A DNA stretch of 64,000 nucleotides from Dyella silvae (GTDB lineage: Bacteria > Pseudomonadota > Gammaproteobacteria > Xanthomonadales > Rhodanobacteraceae). Shown here one piece after another: positions 8,677 through 18,117 of this stretch; position 1 is the stretch's first letter, and each line of letters begins with the position of its first letter. Under the pieces are notes generated by a model. It was not told the DNA's origin, ran no database searches, and saw only the letters and a program-made list of their open reading frames with translations. The translations under genes were made by a program, and so were the position numbers. The stretch lies in NCBI RefSeq assembly GCF_026421305.1, contig NZ_JAPJBQ010000004.1, forward strand, positions 1-64,000. Reading direction: 5' to 3'.

Positions 8677-10298
8677 GACGAAGGCACCGCTGTGCTCGTG
8701 GCGGGTGCAGGTGCAGGGCGCGCCGACTGCCCGGTCTCAATGCTGAACTTGGTACGCAGGAACTCCGCGGGCGACACGCTCAAGTTGCGCATCCACACAT
8801 CCGCTGGCAATGAGATGGGACGCTTGCCCATCACCGTCTCCTTCTCGTTGCCCTTCTTGCCTTCCTTATCTTCCTTCACCTTGTCGGGCGTGGTGTCTTC
8901 GTCCTTGGTTTCAGGCGGCACGTCCGCGCGCTGCTTCATCAGCGTGTCCATCAACCGGAGATTGGCCTCTGCTGCGGGGAACGGATGGCGCATGCGCAAC
9001 GCCTCGTTGTAGGCGTCCTTGGCTTCCTGGTACTCGAACTGGTGCGCATAGCTGTTGCCAGACATGAACTTCGCATCCGGCCCTGGCAGCGTCTCGAAGA
9101 TCTTCTGAGCCTCGTCCCAGCGTCCATGCTGGTAAAGCGCCCATGCCTTCCAGGTAGGATTCTGGAAATGCTCGGCGGCGCGGCCGAACTCTCGGTGCTC
9201 GTAGTACCAGCGCCCCTGCTGGTCGGGGGTGAAGAACCAGTCGGCCACGTGCCAGTCGGCGGCGGCCGCTGGCGACGGCATGGCACCCAGCCCCACGAAA
9301 CCGAGCACGAACACCCAACGCACCATCCAGCCGCGCCTGAACCAGAACAGGGCGATGAGTACCAGCGGATAGCACAAGTAGTAGCCGTACTCTTTCCAGT
9401 GCACGGACGATTTGTCATTCACGATCTGCAGGTGATGCACGGCCTCGCGCTGCACCCACTGCATATCGTCATTGTTCGTGGTGATGCTCGCCAGCGGAAT
9501 ATGCGCCTGCGATGCGAGCCGTTGAAGTGCCCTGTCGTCGAGCTTTACCACCACGGGGGAACCGTCCGCTTCGGTCTGTTCACCGCCGTTCGGCATGCGC
9601 AACGGACCGCCACTGGTCGTGCCCACCGCGAGCATCAGCACTTGTTGCCGCGAATGCTGGCGATGCGCAACGAAGGCCGGAATTTGCGTGTCGTCAAAAC
9701 CACTGGTGAAAAACACGATGGTGCCGGGGTCGTTCTCCGCGTCGAGCAGCCGGTCGGCCAGCGCCAGCGCAGCCCCCGCATTGAGCCCTCTGGCCGGAAG
9801 CAGGTCGGTGCTCAGCGCTGAGAGAAACATCTCCATCAGCGCCGCATCGTCGGTGGGCGGCAACACCATGTGCGCGGTGTTCGTATAGACAATGAGGCCC
9901 GTGCGTCCACCCACGCGCAACGCCATCAGGTCACGCACCTTCTGCTTGGCGCGTTCCAGCCGTGTCGGCGAGACGTCCATGGCATTCATCGCAGGCGACA
10001 AATCCATGGCCACCATCAAGGGGGCACGGTCCTCGGCAAAGGGCGGCGACTCCAATTCCCACGTGGGACCGGCGCAGGCGATGCTGCCGATGACGATAGC
10101 GGCACATACGAAATGGATGGGGCGCGGACGCCAGTGACTGCTATCGCCCACTACCAGATGCGCAAGCAGATGCGGCGCGATCATGCCCTTCCATCGTTGC
10201 AGTGGATCGTTGCGCCGCTGCCACCACCACAACAGCAAGGGGCCGAGCGGCAACAGCAGTAACCACAATGGACGAATGAAATGAAAGCCCTGATCCAT
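8673..10298 (-). CDS. BatB/BatC-type VWA protein with TPR tail
   Basis: A 541-residue fusion. Two N-terminal helices (LWLLLLPLGPLLLWWW and FVCAAIVIGSIACAG) precede a von Willebrand A domain starting at LMVAMDLSPAMNAMD (about residue 93). Another membrane helix pair lies near residues 308-345, then a TPR-like region (HFQNPTWKAWALYQHGRWDEAQKIFE). A Lys/Glu-rich linker follows, and the tail is Pro/Ala-rich. The MIDAS is altered: DLSPA replaces the usual DxSGS, so metal binding may be weak. BatB (VWA) and BatC (TPR) are separate in many bacteria and fused here. It begins 3 bases after the stop of batA. Confidence 0.85.
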   Translation of the reverse strand: MDQGFHFIRPLWLLLLPLGPLLLWWWQRRNDPLQRWKGMIAPHLLAHLVVGDSSHWRPRPIHFVCAAIVIGSIACAGPTWELESPPFAEDRAPLMVAMDLSPAMNAMDVSPTRLERAKQKVRDLMALRVGGRTGLIVYTNTAHMVLPPTDDAALMEMFLSALSTDLLPARGLNAGAALALADRLLDAENDPGTIVFFTSGFDDTQIPAFVAHRQHSRQQVLMLAVGTTSGGPLRMPNGGEQTEADGSPVVVKLDDRALQRLASQAHIPLASITTNNDDMQWVQREAVHHLQIVNDKSSVHWKEYGYYLCYPLVLIALFWFRRGWMVRWVFVLGFVGLGAMPSPAAAADWHVADWFFTPDQQGRWYYEHREFGRAAEHFQNPTWKAWALYQHGRWDEAQKIFETLPGPDAKFMSGNSYAHQFEYQEAKDAYNEALRMRHPFPAAEANLRLMDTLMKQRADVPPETKDEDTTPDKVKEDKEGKKGNEKETVMGKRPISLPADVWMRNLSVSPAEFLRTKFSIETGQSARPAPAPATSTAVPSS

Positions 10299-10301
10299 CG
10301 C

Positions 10302-11324
10302 TCAACCCTCCGACGACTCAGGCGAAAGCGACCCCGTGACCCGCCTGCGCGCGATCGGCGCCCATATGCCGAGCATCAGCAGGTGATAGGCCATCATCAA
10401 CAGCAGGGCTGCGCCCAACGGCACGTAGTAGAGCTTGATCTTGGGCCGGTAGACCGAATGCTTCACCTTGCTGGGCGTCATACGATCGAGCAAGGCGTAG
10501 ATGTCGGCCAGTTGCTCGCGGTTCTCGCCGCGGAAATTGCGTCCGCCGGTGGCGGCGGCGATGCGCTTGAGCGCATCCAGATCCACCCGGTTCTCGCCCT
10601 TCGCTTCAGGGTCGCCGATGCCGATGGTATGGATGACGATATGGCTGGCCTTGGCGATTTCGGCAGCTTTCTCCGCAGGAATCCGGCCGGCAGTGTCATT
10701 GCCATCGGTGAGCAGGATCAGCACGCGCTCACGCTGTTGCGAGTGCTCGGTCATCTTCACGGCAACGCCGATGGCGTCGCCGATGGCGGTCTGCTCTCCC
10801 GCCATACCTACGCGCAGTTCGTCCAGCAGTTCGCGCACAGCCACGTGGTCCAGCGTCAATGGCGCCTGCGGAAACGCGTTCGTACCGAACACGATGAGCC
10901 CGATACGATCCGTGGTGCGGCGGCTGATGAAGTCATCCACCACCCCTTTCACCGCATCCAGGCGGGACATGCGCTGCCCCTGCGGATCAAGGAAATCCGG
11001 CGTGGCCATGGACCCGGACAGATCGATGGCCAGCAGCAGATCGCGTGCGGCCTCGATACGCTCCACCGGTGGCTCGAGCCGCTGCGGACTGGCCAGCGCG
11101 AGTACCACCAGCACCCAACACAGCGGCGCCAACACGCGACGCAATCCATTGCCGCGCAGCACAACGGCGCCACGCGCCGGCGTCAATCCCGTTGCCTGTG
11201 CGAGCTCGTCGAAGAACGGCACACGGATCGCCCGGGTGCGCTCGCCGAACGGCGGCAGCAGCCACCACACCAGCAAGGGCAGCGGCAGCAGCGTCAACAG
11301 CCAGGGATACTCAAGCTGCAACAT
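10302..11324 (-). CDS. batA: BatA-like VWA domain protein
   Basis: A 340-residue membrane protein. Helices flank the domain at both ends (PWLLTLLPLPLLVWWLLP; VLAPLCWVLVVLALASP; LYYVPLGAALLLMMAYHLLML). The VWA domain carries an intact MIDAS: DLSGSM near residue 100, a T in GEQTAIGDAIG, and a D in LLTDGNDTAG. It is the BatA type, expected to sit in the inner membrane with its VWA domain in the periplasm and to act with the MoxR ATPase. Its start overlaps the end of the DUF4381 gene by 14 bases. Confidence 0.9.
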   Translation of the reverse strand: MLQLEYPWLLTLLPLPLLVWWLLPPFGERTRAIRVPFFDELAQATGLTPARGAVVLRGNGLRRVLAPLCWVLVVLALASPQRLEPPVERIEAARDLLLAIDLSGSMATPDFLDPQGQRMSRLDAVKGVVDDFISRRTTDRIGLIVFGTNAFPQAPLTLDHVAVRELLDELRVGMAGEQTAIGDAIGVAVKMTEHSQQRERVLILLTDGNDTAGRIPAEKAAEIAKASHIVIHTIGIGDPEAKGENRVDLDALKRIAAATGGRNFRGENREQLADIYALLDRMTPSKVKHSVYRPKIKLYYVPLGAALLLMMAYHLLMLGIWAPIARRRVTGSLSPESSEG

Positions 11325-11814
11325 GGCCGTCGATCCACTGCCGCAGCAAGGTCATGAGCGCCGCAAGCTCGTCGTTGCCGATGGTGCCCTGACCATAGGC
11401 CAGCGCATCGAGCTGCCGGCCCGGGCCATGGGTGAAGCCTCCGGCCGGATAGGTGCCGTCGAGGTAATGCAGCCACGTCTCGCCGCTCATCGGCCCCACC
11501 TCCCGGCGTGGCGCCCAGGCAAGCACCGTTCGCTTCACCAACGAAGGGATCGCCGTCAACGCCTCCGCCCGCGTAGCGGGATCGGCCACGGCACGCGCGA
11601 TGGCGGCCAGCTCGACCTGCGCCTCGCGGCGATAGCGATTGCGCCGCCATTTGCGCCATCGGAAGAACGCAAAAGCCAACACGCCCAGCAGAATAATCCC
11701 ACCGATTACCCACCAGCCCGCGGTCTGCGGCATCCAGGAAACCGGTGGCGGCGCGGCCATCTCCTTGAGATCGGCGATGGATGCCATCTTCGCGGGTTCG
11801 GTCAGCCAGAGCAT
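11311..11814 (-). CDS. DUF4381 family membrane protein
   Basis: A 167-residue protein with a single membrane helix (WWVIGGIILLGVLAFAFF, about residues 36-53) and a basic then helical cytoplasmic part (ELAAIARAVADPATRAEALTAIPSLVKR). The pattern, ending in GNDELAALMTLLRQWI, matches DUF4381, which is found almost only in MoxR/VWA operons. I start at the ATG at 11814, four bases after the stop of the DUF58 gene, and not at the longer frame, which would overlap that gene by nearly 100 bases. It probably recruits or couples the VWA proteins to the cytosolic components. Confidence 0.85.
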   Translation of the reverse strand: MLWLTEPAKMASIADLKEMAAPPPVSWMPQTAGWWVIGGIILLGVLAFAFFRWRKWRRNRYRREAQVELAAIARAVADPATRAEALTAIPSLVKRTVLAWAPRREVGPMSGETWLHYLDGTYPAGGFTHGPGRQLDALAYGQGTIGNDELAALMTLLRQWIDGHVAA

Positions 11815-11818
11815 GCGC

Positions 11819-12769
11819 CTAGCTCCGTATCTGCGCGAAATGACCCAGCATCCGCGCCATCTGCAACAGCGTGGGCTGTTCGGTATCGATGGCCAACACC
11901 GGCACGCCACAGCGCTGCACCAGCTCCACCGTCTGCTGCAGGCGCTGATCGAACATGGTGCTCAGCGGCTCGCGAATGGTCCTGCGGCCGAAATCAAGTT
12001 CGACCTGCAGCTCGCCCTCGGTGACGACGATCTTGCCGCGATCCGGCATGGCCCGCGCCGAGGGATCGAACACCAACGCGGCGACGACGTCGTTGTGCGA
12101 CCTCAGCTCGCGGATGAGCTGCAAGGTTTCTTCGTCCGCTCCAAGGAAATCGCTCACGATGAAGACCAGGTAATCGTGAGTGGCCAGATGGAGCGCCACG
12201 CGTAGCGCATCATCAAGTTGCGCGGGATTGATGCGTTGAGGGCTGTCTGCGCGCAGCGCCTGGTTGCTGCGCGCCAGCGCGCCCAGCACCGCCTGCACGC
12301 TGGCGCGGCTGCGACGGGCACGCAGGCTGTGGATCTCGCTGTCGTCGAACACCACGGCGCCCGCACGGTCACCCGCCTGGAAGGTCATCCACGCACCGAG
12401 CGCAGCCACCTCTGCCGCCACGACCGACTTCATCGCACGGCGCGTGCCATAGAACATCGACATGCGCTGGTCCACCACGAACAACGCTGGCCGATCGCGC
12501 TCTTCGGTGTACGAACGCACCATCGCATGCCCCACGCGCAGCGACACCTTCCAATCGAGGTGACGAACATCGTCGCCCGGCACGTAGGCGCGTATCTCCT
12601 CAAAATTAAGTCCGCGACCGCGCAGGCGCGACGCATGTCGGCCCGCCAGCACACTGTGATGGGGACGGTGCGGCGTGGCCCGCAGGCGACGCGCGTCGTA
12701 CTCCATGCGTGCCAGATGCGCGGGTGTCACGTAGACCGTGCCGATATCGTTGGCTTGCACCGTGGTCAT
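11819..12769 (-). CDS. DUF58 domain-containing protein
   Basis: A 316-residue cytosolic protein of the DUF58 family, with the signature "RGLNFEEIRAYVPGDDVRHLDWKVSLRVG" followed by a degenerate VWA fold (RPALFVVDQRMSMFYG). The ATG at 12769 lies 8 bases after the moxR stop; the extended frame upstream runs antiparallel inside moxR and is not coding. DUF58 proteins are constant partners of MoxR ATPases and carry a VWA-like fold without a full MIDAS. No transmembrane segment is seen. Confidence 0.9.
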   Translation of the reverse strand: MTTVQANDIGTVYVTPAHLARMEYDARRLRATPHRPHHSVLAGRHASRLRGRGLNFEEIRAYVPGDDVRHLDWKVSLRVGHAMVRSYTEERDRPALFVVDQRMSMFYGTRRAMKSVVAAEVAALGAWMTFQAGDRAGAVVFDDSEIHSLRARRSRASVQAVLGALARSNQALRADSPQRINPAQLDDALRVALHLATHDYLVFIVSDFLGADEETLQLIRELRSHNDVVAALVFDPSARAMPDRGKIVVTEGELQVELDFGRRTIREPLSTMFDQRLQQTVELVQRCGVPVLAIDTEQPTLLQMARMLGHFAQIRS

Positions 12770-12777
12770 TCGCCACC

Positions 12778-13758
12778 TCAGGCCGGCACGGCCACCAGCT
12801 CCAGAATCCTGTCGATCACCTGATCGGCACGAATGCCCTCGGCGCTGGCGTCGTAGGAAAGCATGATGCGATGGCGGAGCACGGGGTGGACCATGGCGCG
12901 TACGTCTTCCGGTATCACGTGGCCGCGCCCTTCCAGCCACGCGTGGACGCGCGAGGTGCGCTCTAACGCAATACCCCCGCGCGGACTGGAGCCAATTTGT
13001 ATCCAGGACGCCAGCGTCTTGTCGTACTGGGCCGGACGCCGCGTGGCGTCGACCAAGGCCATGATGTACTGCTCGATGGCTGGGGCGACATGCAGCCCGT
13101 GGATCTCGCCTCGTGCCGCAAAGATGCTCGCTGGCTCAATACGCGTCATGGGTCCGCCGGTGGCACTCGGTGAGGCGCCTACCTCTTCGCTGCGCACCAG
13201 TTCCAGCACGCCGATTTCGCTGTCCCGGTCCGGGTAGTCGACCAGCACTTTCAACAGGAAGCGGTCCAGCTGCGCTTCCGGCAACGGATACGTGCCTTCC
13301 TGCTCGATGGGGTTCTGCGTCGCCATCACGATGAACAGATCAGACATCTTGTGCGTGGTGCCCGCCACGGTGATCTGGCGTTCTTCCATCGCCTCCAGCA
13401 GCGCTGCCTGTACCTTGGCCGGCGCGCGATTGATCTCATCCGCCAAAATGACATTGCCGAAGATGGGCCCGGGCTGGAACTGAAAGATGTTCTGCCCGCC
13501 CTGTTGGTGCAGCACTTCCGTGCCAGTGATATCCGACGGAAGCAGATCGGGTGTGAACTGAATGCGGCTCATCTTGGTGTCGAGATGTTTCGCCATGCTC
13601 TTGACCGCCCGCGTCTTGGCGAGACCCGGCAGGCTCTCCAACAACAGGTGTCCGTTCGCCAACAGGCCGACGATCATCTGACGAATCAGGTCGTGCTGCC
13701 CGATGATGGAACCCTCCATCTGCGACTGCAGGGTCGATATAGCCTCTTTGGCGTTCAT
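12778..13758 (-). CDS. moxR: MoxR family AAA+ ATPase
   Basis: A 326-residue ATPase. Walker A is ESLPGLAKT (about residues 41-49), Walker B is VILADEINRAP (about residues 103-113), sensor 1 is ATQNPIEQEGTYPLPEAQLDRF, and the lid is helical. Start at the ATG at 13758 preceded by GAGAGGAC. It is the first gene of a six-gene operon (moxR, DUF58, DUF4381, batA, batB/C, batD) with overlaps or gaps under 10 bases. MoxR ATPases act as chaperones that remodel or load cofactors into a client through the VWA partners. The sulfatase or cytochrome neighbours are possible clients; that is inference. Confidence 0.93.
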   Translation of the reverse strand: MNAKEAISTLQSQMEGSIIGQHDLIRQMIVGLLANGHLLLESLPGLAKTRAVKSMAKHLDTKMSRIQFTPDLLPSDITGTEVLHQQGGQNIFQFQPGPIFGNVILADEINRAPAKVQAALLEAMEERQITVAGTTHKMSDLFIVMATQNPIEQEGTYPLPEAQLDRFLLKVLVDYPDRDSEIGVLELVRSEEVGASPSATGGPMTRIEPASIFAARGEIHGLHVAPAIEQYIMALVDATRRPAQYDKTLASWIQIGSSPRGGIALERTSRVHAWLEGRGHVIPEDVRAMVHPVLRHRIMLSYDASAEGIRADQVIDRILELVAVPA

Positions 13759-13789
13759 GTGTCCTCTCAGCTCCGTCGCCCAGCGTGCA

Positions 13790-16312
13790 TTACGGACCGC
13801 CGCCGGCAATCCATCGGTAGTACGGGTTCTGGCCATCCGCCTGCATGACGACGCTCATCGCTTCGGACCATTGGTCGCGGTCGCCCTGATAGGCGGCCAG
13901 CCCTGAGGCATAGAAGGTGAACAGCACGTCGCGCTGGCGATGCATGGCGTCGATAAGCTCGGCACTTGCCCCATGCAGCGGCGGTTCCGTTCGCAGCGCC
14001 ACCAGTTCGGGAAGCACGCGCACCAACTCGTTGCGACGCACCCAGGTCGCGTACTCGATGCTCGGATGATCGTCGGTGACAGGCGCCGTGCTTCCTGCAT
14101 AGCGATCAAGGCCGGCGCGGTCGGTCACCCATGTCGCCAGCAGCGCCGCCGGCGAACTCACACCGACCTCGCCCAGCGCACTGGCAACGGAGGGTTGGTT
14201 GAAACGCTGCTCAATGCGCGTCGCGTCGAGGTCGATCGGATCATTCGAACCCACCAGCAGCATTTCGTGCAGTTCAGTCGTCCACAGCGTGGCATGCGGG
14301 AAGGCATCGAGGAATGCACGCACCATCGCGCGGGAGTCCTCGTCGTTCTGCGTCGGCAACGGCCACCACTGCGCCAGCACCCCGCCCGGTGCGAGCCGCT
14401 TGGCTGCCAGCAGGTAGAAATCGCGGGAATAGAGATTCACTACGCCGGCGGCAGACGGCGGTGGCGGCTCCAGCGTGATCATGTCGTAGGTCTGGTCGCT
14501 GGCCAGTAGTTCGCGGCGGCCGTCACGCAAACGGATATCCAGCCCCGGGTCACCGCCCGCGCGATAGTTGCCCTTGAACTGAGCGTGGGCCCGCACCACG
14601 GCAGGCAGCAGCTCGGCGCATACGCGCGTGGTGAGCCCCGGATACTGCGACAGCGCACCCGCCGTAATGCCGGTGCCAAAGCCGATCACCAACGCTGAGC
14701 GTGGCTCGTTGCGATGAATGATCAGCGGCAACAAGGCCTGCAGCCGCATATAACGCTGAGATGGCAGCGTGTCACCCGAATTGGACACTCCCTGGATATA
14801 CAAACGGTGGAAGAGATTGTCGCCCTGCCCCTGTGCCAACACGGCAACCGTACCGCCACGGCTTTCTTCATAGAACGTGATATCGCCACCGCGAGCCTGA
14901 GCAAGCAGGCTGACTAACTTCTGCGGCGAGGCAAGCAGGGATACCAACACCGCGCAGCCGGCGATGCCAACGACCATCCATCGCCCTCGCCGCTGCGCCG
15001 AGGAACTCATGAACACGGCGGCCAGACCGACCACGGATGCTGCCAGCGCCAGCAGTGCGAGCGAGCGCATCAGGCCCAGCACCGGCACCAGCACGAAACC
15101 CGTCAGCACCGTGCCCGCGATACCGCCCAGCGTATTGAGGGCCACGGCAAAACCCACGCTGCTTCCGCTATGCTCCGGGCGCGCCGCAAGACGGAGCACG
15201 GCCGGAAATGCGGCGCCGAGCAGCAGCGTGGGCAAGAGCACCATCGCCGCAGCGGCCACCGCAAATCGCGCGCACATCGCCGCCAGGCGGCTTCCCGTCA
15301 GCGACGTCATCATGTTGGCAGCGCCACTTTGCAACTCGGGCAGCCAGCCGCCCAGCGCGATGACCTGCAGCAATGCCACCAGGCCCGCGAGCGCAATCAG
15401 CATGCCGAACGCCGACCAACCGTCGCGCACCTTGTCCGCGTAGCGTGCGTAAATCGCACTGCCAAGCATCAGACCAAGCAAGTACACCGCGAGCATCATG
15501 GCGAATGCAAACGCACGCGTGCTCATGAACTGCACCACGGTCTGCGACCAGATCACCTCGTAGCCAAGCGCAATGCCGCCTGCTATCGCATAAAGAGACA
15601 ACGCCAAGCGTGCGGATCCCTGCGAAGGCGATGTCTCAGACGCCACCGTGGGTGATGATGGCGTGCGATGACTATCCAGCAGCATCGCCACGGCCGCCGC
15701 CAGCAAGTTAAGGCCTGCAGCGGCCCATGCTGAGCCCTGCACGCCCAGCCAAGGCAGCAGTACGAATGGGGCCAACAGTACGCCGGTAATTGCGCCCGCC
15801 GTGTTGGCTGCGTAGAGGTGGCCGCCCGTCCCTGCCACGCTGTCGCGAGCGCAGGCACGCACCAGCACGGGCAGCGTGCCCCCCATCGCCACGGCCGGCA
15901 CGCCGACAAGCACAAAAGGCAATAGCCAGGCCACCCAACCCATCTGCTGTTCAAGATGGGCGAACAACGCGGCGCTGTGCGCCAGCGACATTGTCGCTGC
16001 GACGGCAAGTAACGCGACAGCACCTTCGAGCCAAGCGTACAGACGCAACGGACGCTGCAGGCGATCCGACACGCGTCCGAACCATGCGCCACCGATGGCC
16101 AACCCGGCAAAAAAAGCGCTTACGGCGATCGTTACCGCATAGACCTCGACACCGACCACCAGCGAGAGCTGCTTGATCCACAAAAGCTGATAGACCAACG
16201 AAGCCGCGCCGGAGCCAAAGAGCAGCAGCAAAGGCCAGAGGTTCGCGGAGGAAATAACAGGTGCAGCCACAAAGGCCTGTTTTCCAATACGGTGAGGCTT
16301 CATGACAGGCAT
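13790..16312 (-). CDS. Fused multi-TM / spermidine synthase-like protein
   Basis: An 840-residue protein in two halves. Residues ~25-450 hold some 12 membrane helices (LWPLLLLFGSGAASLVYQLLWIKQLSLVVG is the family's opening). The C-terminal half is a Rossmann methyltransferase/polyamine synthase-like domain: ALVIGFGTGITAGALSQYP is the nucleotide loop, VCAELLPAVVRAHAQF the acidic strand, and YDMITLEPPPPSAAGVVNLYSRDFY the catalytic loop. The polyamine-synthase Asp of that loop reads LEPPPP here, so true aminopropyl transfer is doubtful. It ends 31 bases before moxR and could share its transcript. Function unknown; an aminopropyl or methyl transfer at the membrane is one guess. The ATG at 16303 is an alternative start. 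Confidence 0.82.
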   Translation of the reverse strand: MPVMKPHRIGKQAFVAAPVISSANLWPLLLLFGSGAASLVYQLLWIKQLSLVVGVEVYAVTIAVSAFFAGLAIGGAWFGRVSDRLQRPLRLYAWLEGAVALLAVAATMSLAHSAALFAHLEQQMGWVAWLLPFVLVGVPAVAMGGTLPVLVRACARDSVAGTGGHLYAANTAGAITGVLLAPFVLLPWLGVQGSAWAAAGLNLLAAAVAMLLDSHRTPSSPTVASETSPSQGSARLALSLYAIAGGIALGYEVIWSQTVVQFMSTRAFAFAMMLAVYLLGLMLGSAIYARYADKVRDGWSAFGMLIALAGLVALLQVIALGGWLPELQSGAANMMTSLTGSRLAAMCARFAVAAAAMVLLPTLLLGAAFPAVLRLAARPEHSGSSVGFAVALNTLGGIAGTVLTGFVLVPVLGLMRSLALLALAASVVGLAAVFMSSSAQRRGRWMVVGIAGCAVLVSLLASPQKLVSLLAQARGGDITFYEESRGGTVAVLAQGQGDNLFHRLYIQGVSNSGDTLPSQRYMRLQALLPLIIHRNEPRSALVIGFGTGITAGALSQYPGLTTRVCAELLPAVVRAHAQFKGNYRAGGDPGLDIRLRDGRRELLASDQTYDMITLEPPPPSAAGVVNLYSRDFYLLAAKRLAPGGVLAQWWPLPTQNDEDSRAMVRAFLDAFPHATLWTTELHEMLLVGSNDPIDLDATRIEQRFNQPSVASALGEVGVSSPAALLATWVTDRAGLDRYAGSTAPVTDDHPSIEYATWVRRNELVRVLPELVALRTEPPLHGASAELIDAMHRQRDVLFTFYASGLAAYQGDRDQWSEAMSVVMQADGQNPYYRWIAGGGP

Positions 16313-16404
16313 GTATCTCGCGCGTGGCTGGCTTCCTTCCGAGTATAGGGAGGAATCGGCTCGCGACGCGCTACTTAAGTAAACGTGAATAGCAATGATG
16401 GAAG

Positions 16405-16434
16405 GAGGCGGACAACCTGCCGGTCGTCCGCCTC
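16405..16434 (-). terminator. Hairpin downstream of the first sulfatase
   Basis: Stem GAGGCGGAC (16405-16413) pairs with GTCCGCCTC (16426-16434), 13 bases past the sulfatase stop on the minus strand. No U-run follows; termination is inferred from position. Confidence 0.5.
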
Positions 16435-16446
16435 TCTGTACTGCGG

Positions 16447-18117
16447 TTACTTGCCCTGCTTCTGTTGCAACTGTCGATCGAGCGCTTCAGTCATCTGATC
16501 GATGGTGAACGATGCCGGGATCTGGCTGGGCGGATAATCCTTGTACGAGGCAAACAACGATTTCACGTGCATCATGCCTTCGACAAAGAGGTAATTGTTG
16601 TCGGTCATCCAACGGTAGTAGCTGTTGGTCGGGCCGACGTCCGCGCGTTCATACGGGTCCATACGCAGATTGAACAGCTTGGGGATGCGCATGCAGTCGA
16701 ACTTCTCCATCCAGATCTGCATGCCGCCCGGCGCGCGCTGCTCACAGAACTGGATCTTCCAGGCGGTGGGAACCGAACCACCGGTAGTGACCGTGTCCAT
16801 TCGCATGGCCATCAACTTGGCATCGTCGTTGAAATAGTAGAACTCCTTGCGCGGACCTTCATTGGTCTTACCCGTCAGGTATGGCAGGAAGTTGTAGCCG
16901 TCCAGATGAACCTTGAAGTTTTTCCCGCCAATGTTGGTTCCCTTGAGAAGCTTGTTTGTGATGTCCGAATCGCCGGCAGCCGCCACCAGGGTCGGGAACC
17001 AGTCGAGCCCGGAGATCATGGTGTTGCTCACCGTGTTGGGGCGGATATGACCCGGCCAGCGGACCATGCCCGGCACACGGAACGCGCCTTCCCAGGTCGA
17101 GTCCTTCTCGCTGCGGAAGGGCGAATTCGCCGCGTCAGGCCAGGTGAAGAAGTTCGGGCCGTTATCAGTCGTGAAAATGACGATCGTGTTCTTGGTGACG
17201 CCAGCGTCATCCAGCGTCTTGAGCAGCTTGCCGACGTTCTGATCCATCTCCCACATGCCATCGGCGTAATCCTGGCCCGCGCCGAGGCCGGCCTTACCGT
17301 GATAGTCAGGACGGATGTGCGTGAACATGTGCATACGCGTGAAGTTCATCCACACGAAGAACGGCTGCTTCGCATCGGCCTGCTTCTTAATGTAGGACAC
17401 GGCCGCACCGGTTGTTTCGTCGTCGATGGTCTCCATGCGCTTCGTGTTGAGCGGTCCGGTATCTTCGACCTTGCCGTCAGCGTAGGAGTGGATCACGCCA
17501 CGCGGAGTGAAGTTCTTCACGAACTCCGGGTTGTTCGACGGCCAGTACGGACGCTGGGGCTCCTCTTCAGCGTTCAGGTGGTAGAGGTTGCCGAAGAACT
17601 CGTCGAAGCCGTGATTGGTGGGCAGGTATTCGTTGCGATCGCCAAGATGATTCTTGCCAAACTGCGCGGTGCCATAGCCCATCGACTTGAGCACCTGCGC
17701 AATGGTCACGTCGCGGGGCTGCAGACCCTGTTTGGCGCCCGGTTCGCCCACCTTGGAGAGGCCCGTGCGCAGGATGTTCTGGCCGGTGATAAAGGTCGAA
17801 CGACCCGCCGTACAGCTGTTTTCACCGTAGTAGTCGGTGAAAATCATGCCTTCACGCGCGATACGATCGATGTTGGGCGTGCGATAGCCAGCCATGCCCA
17901 TCGTATATGCACTGAGATTGGCGATACCGACATCGTCACCGAAGATGACAAGAATGTTCGGCTTTTCGCTACTGGAAGACGCATCGGGTGCCGATGCTGT
18001 TGCCTGTGCGTGCAAGGTTGGCGGCTGTAGCGTGAACGCAGCCGCTGCGACCAGCGCCGCCGCCATCACTGTACTCAGCGATTTCATTAAGGTGCTTCGC
18101 TTCCATGACGGAAACAT
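16447..18117 (-). CDS. Exported arylsulfatase, paralogue 1
   Basis: A sulfatase of about 556 residues with a signal peptide (cleavage near HAQAT, residue 38). Metal-binding FGDDVG is at 59-64, the catalytic cassette CTAGRSTFITGQ starts at Cys102, and FGKNHLGD, TDNGPNFFTWPD and LDGYNFLPYLTG are typical downstream blocks. The Cys would be converted to formylglycine. The motif has Ala where most FGE substrates have Pro (CxAxR, not CxPxR), which is known in sulfatases matured by radical-SAM enzymes; no maturation enzyme is in the window. Start at the ATG at 18117 behind AGGAG. It is tandem with a close paralogue. It hydrolyses sulfate esters, probably of aryl or sugar substrates. Confidence 0.93.
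   Translation of the reverse strand: MFPSWKRSTLMKSLSTVMAAALVAAAAFTLQPPTLHAQATASAPDASSSSEKPNILVIFGDDVGIANLSAYTMGMAGYRTPNIDRIAREGMIFTDYYGENSCTAGRSTFITGQNILRTGLSKVGEPGAKQGLQPRDVTIAQVLKSMGYGTAQFGKNHLGDRNEYLPTNHGFDEFFGNLYHLNAEEEPQRPYWPSNNPEFVKNFTPRGVIHSYADGKVEDTGPLNTKRMETIDDETTGAAVSYIKKQADAKQPFFVWMNFTRMHMFTHIRPDYHGKAGLGAGQDYADGMWEMDQNVGKLLKTLDDAGVTKNTIVIFTTDNGPNFFTWPDAANSPFRSEKDSTWEGAFRVPGMVRWPGHIRPNTVSNTMISGLDWFPTLVAAAGDSDITNKLLKGTNIGGKNFKVHLDGYNFLPYLTGKTNEGPRKEFYYFNDDAKLMAMRMDTVTTGGSVPTAWKIQFCEQRAPGGMQIWMEKFDCMRIPKLFNLRMDPYERADVGPTNSYYRWMTDNNYLFVEGMMHVKSLFASYKDYPPSQIPASFTIDQMTEALDRQLQQKQGK

Noticed and set aside
16465-18030. Plus-strand open frame of 521 codons, and the similar one at 18480-20156
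   Set aside because: Both are antisense to the two sulfatases. They resemble each other only because the sulfatases are paralogous.
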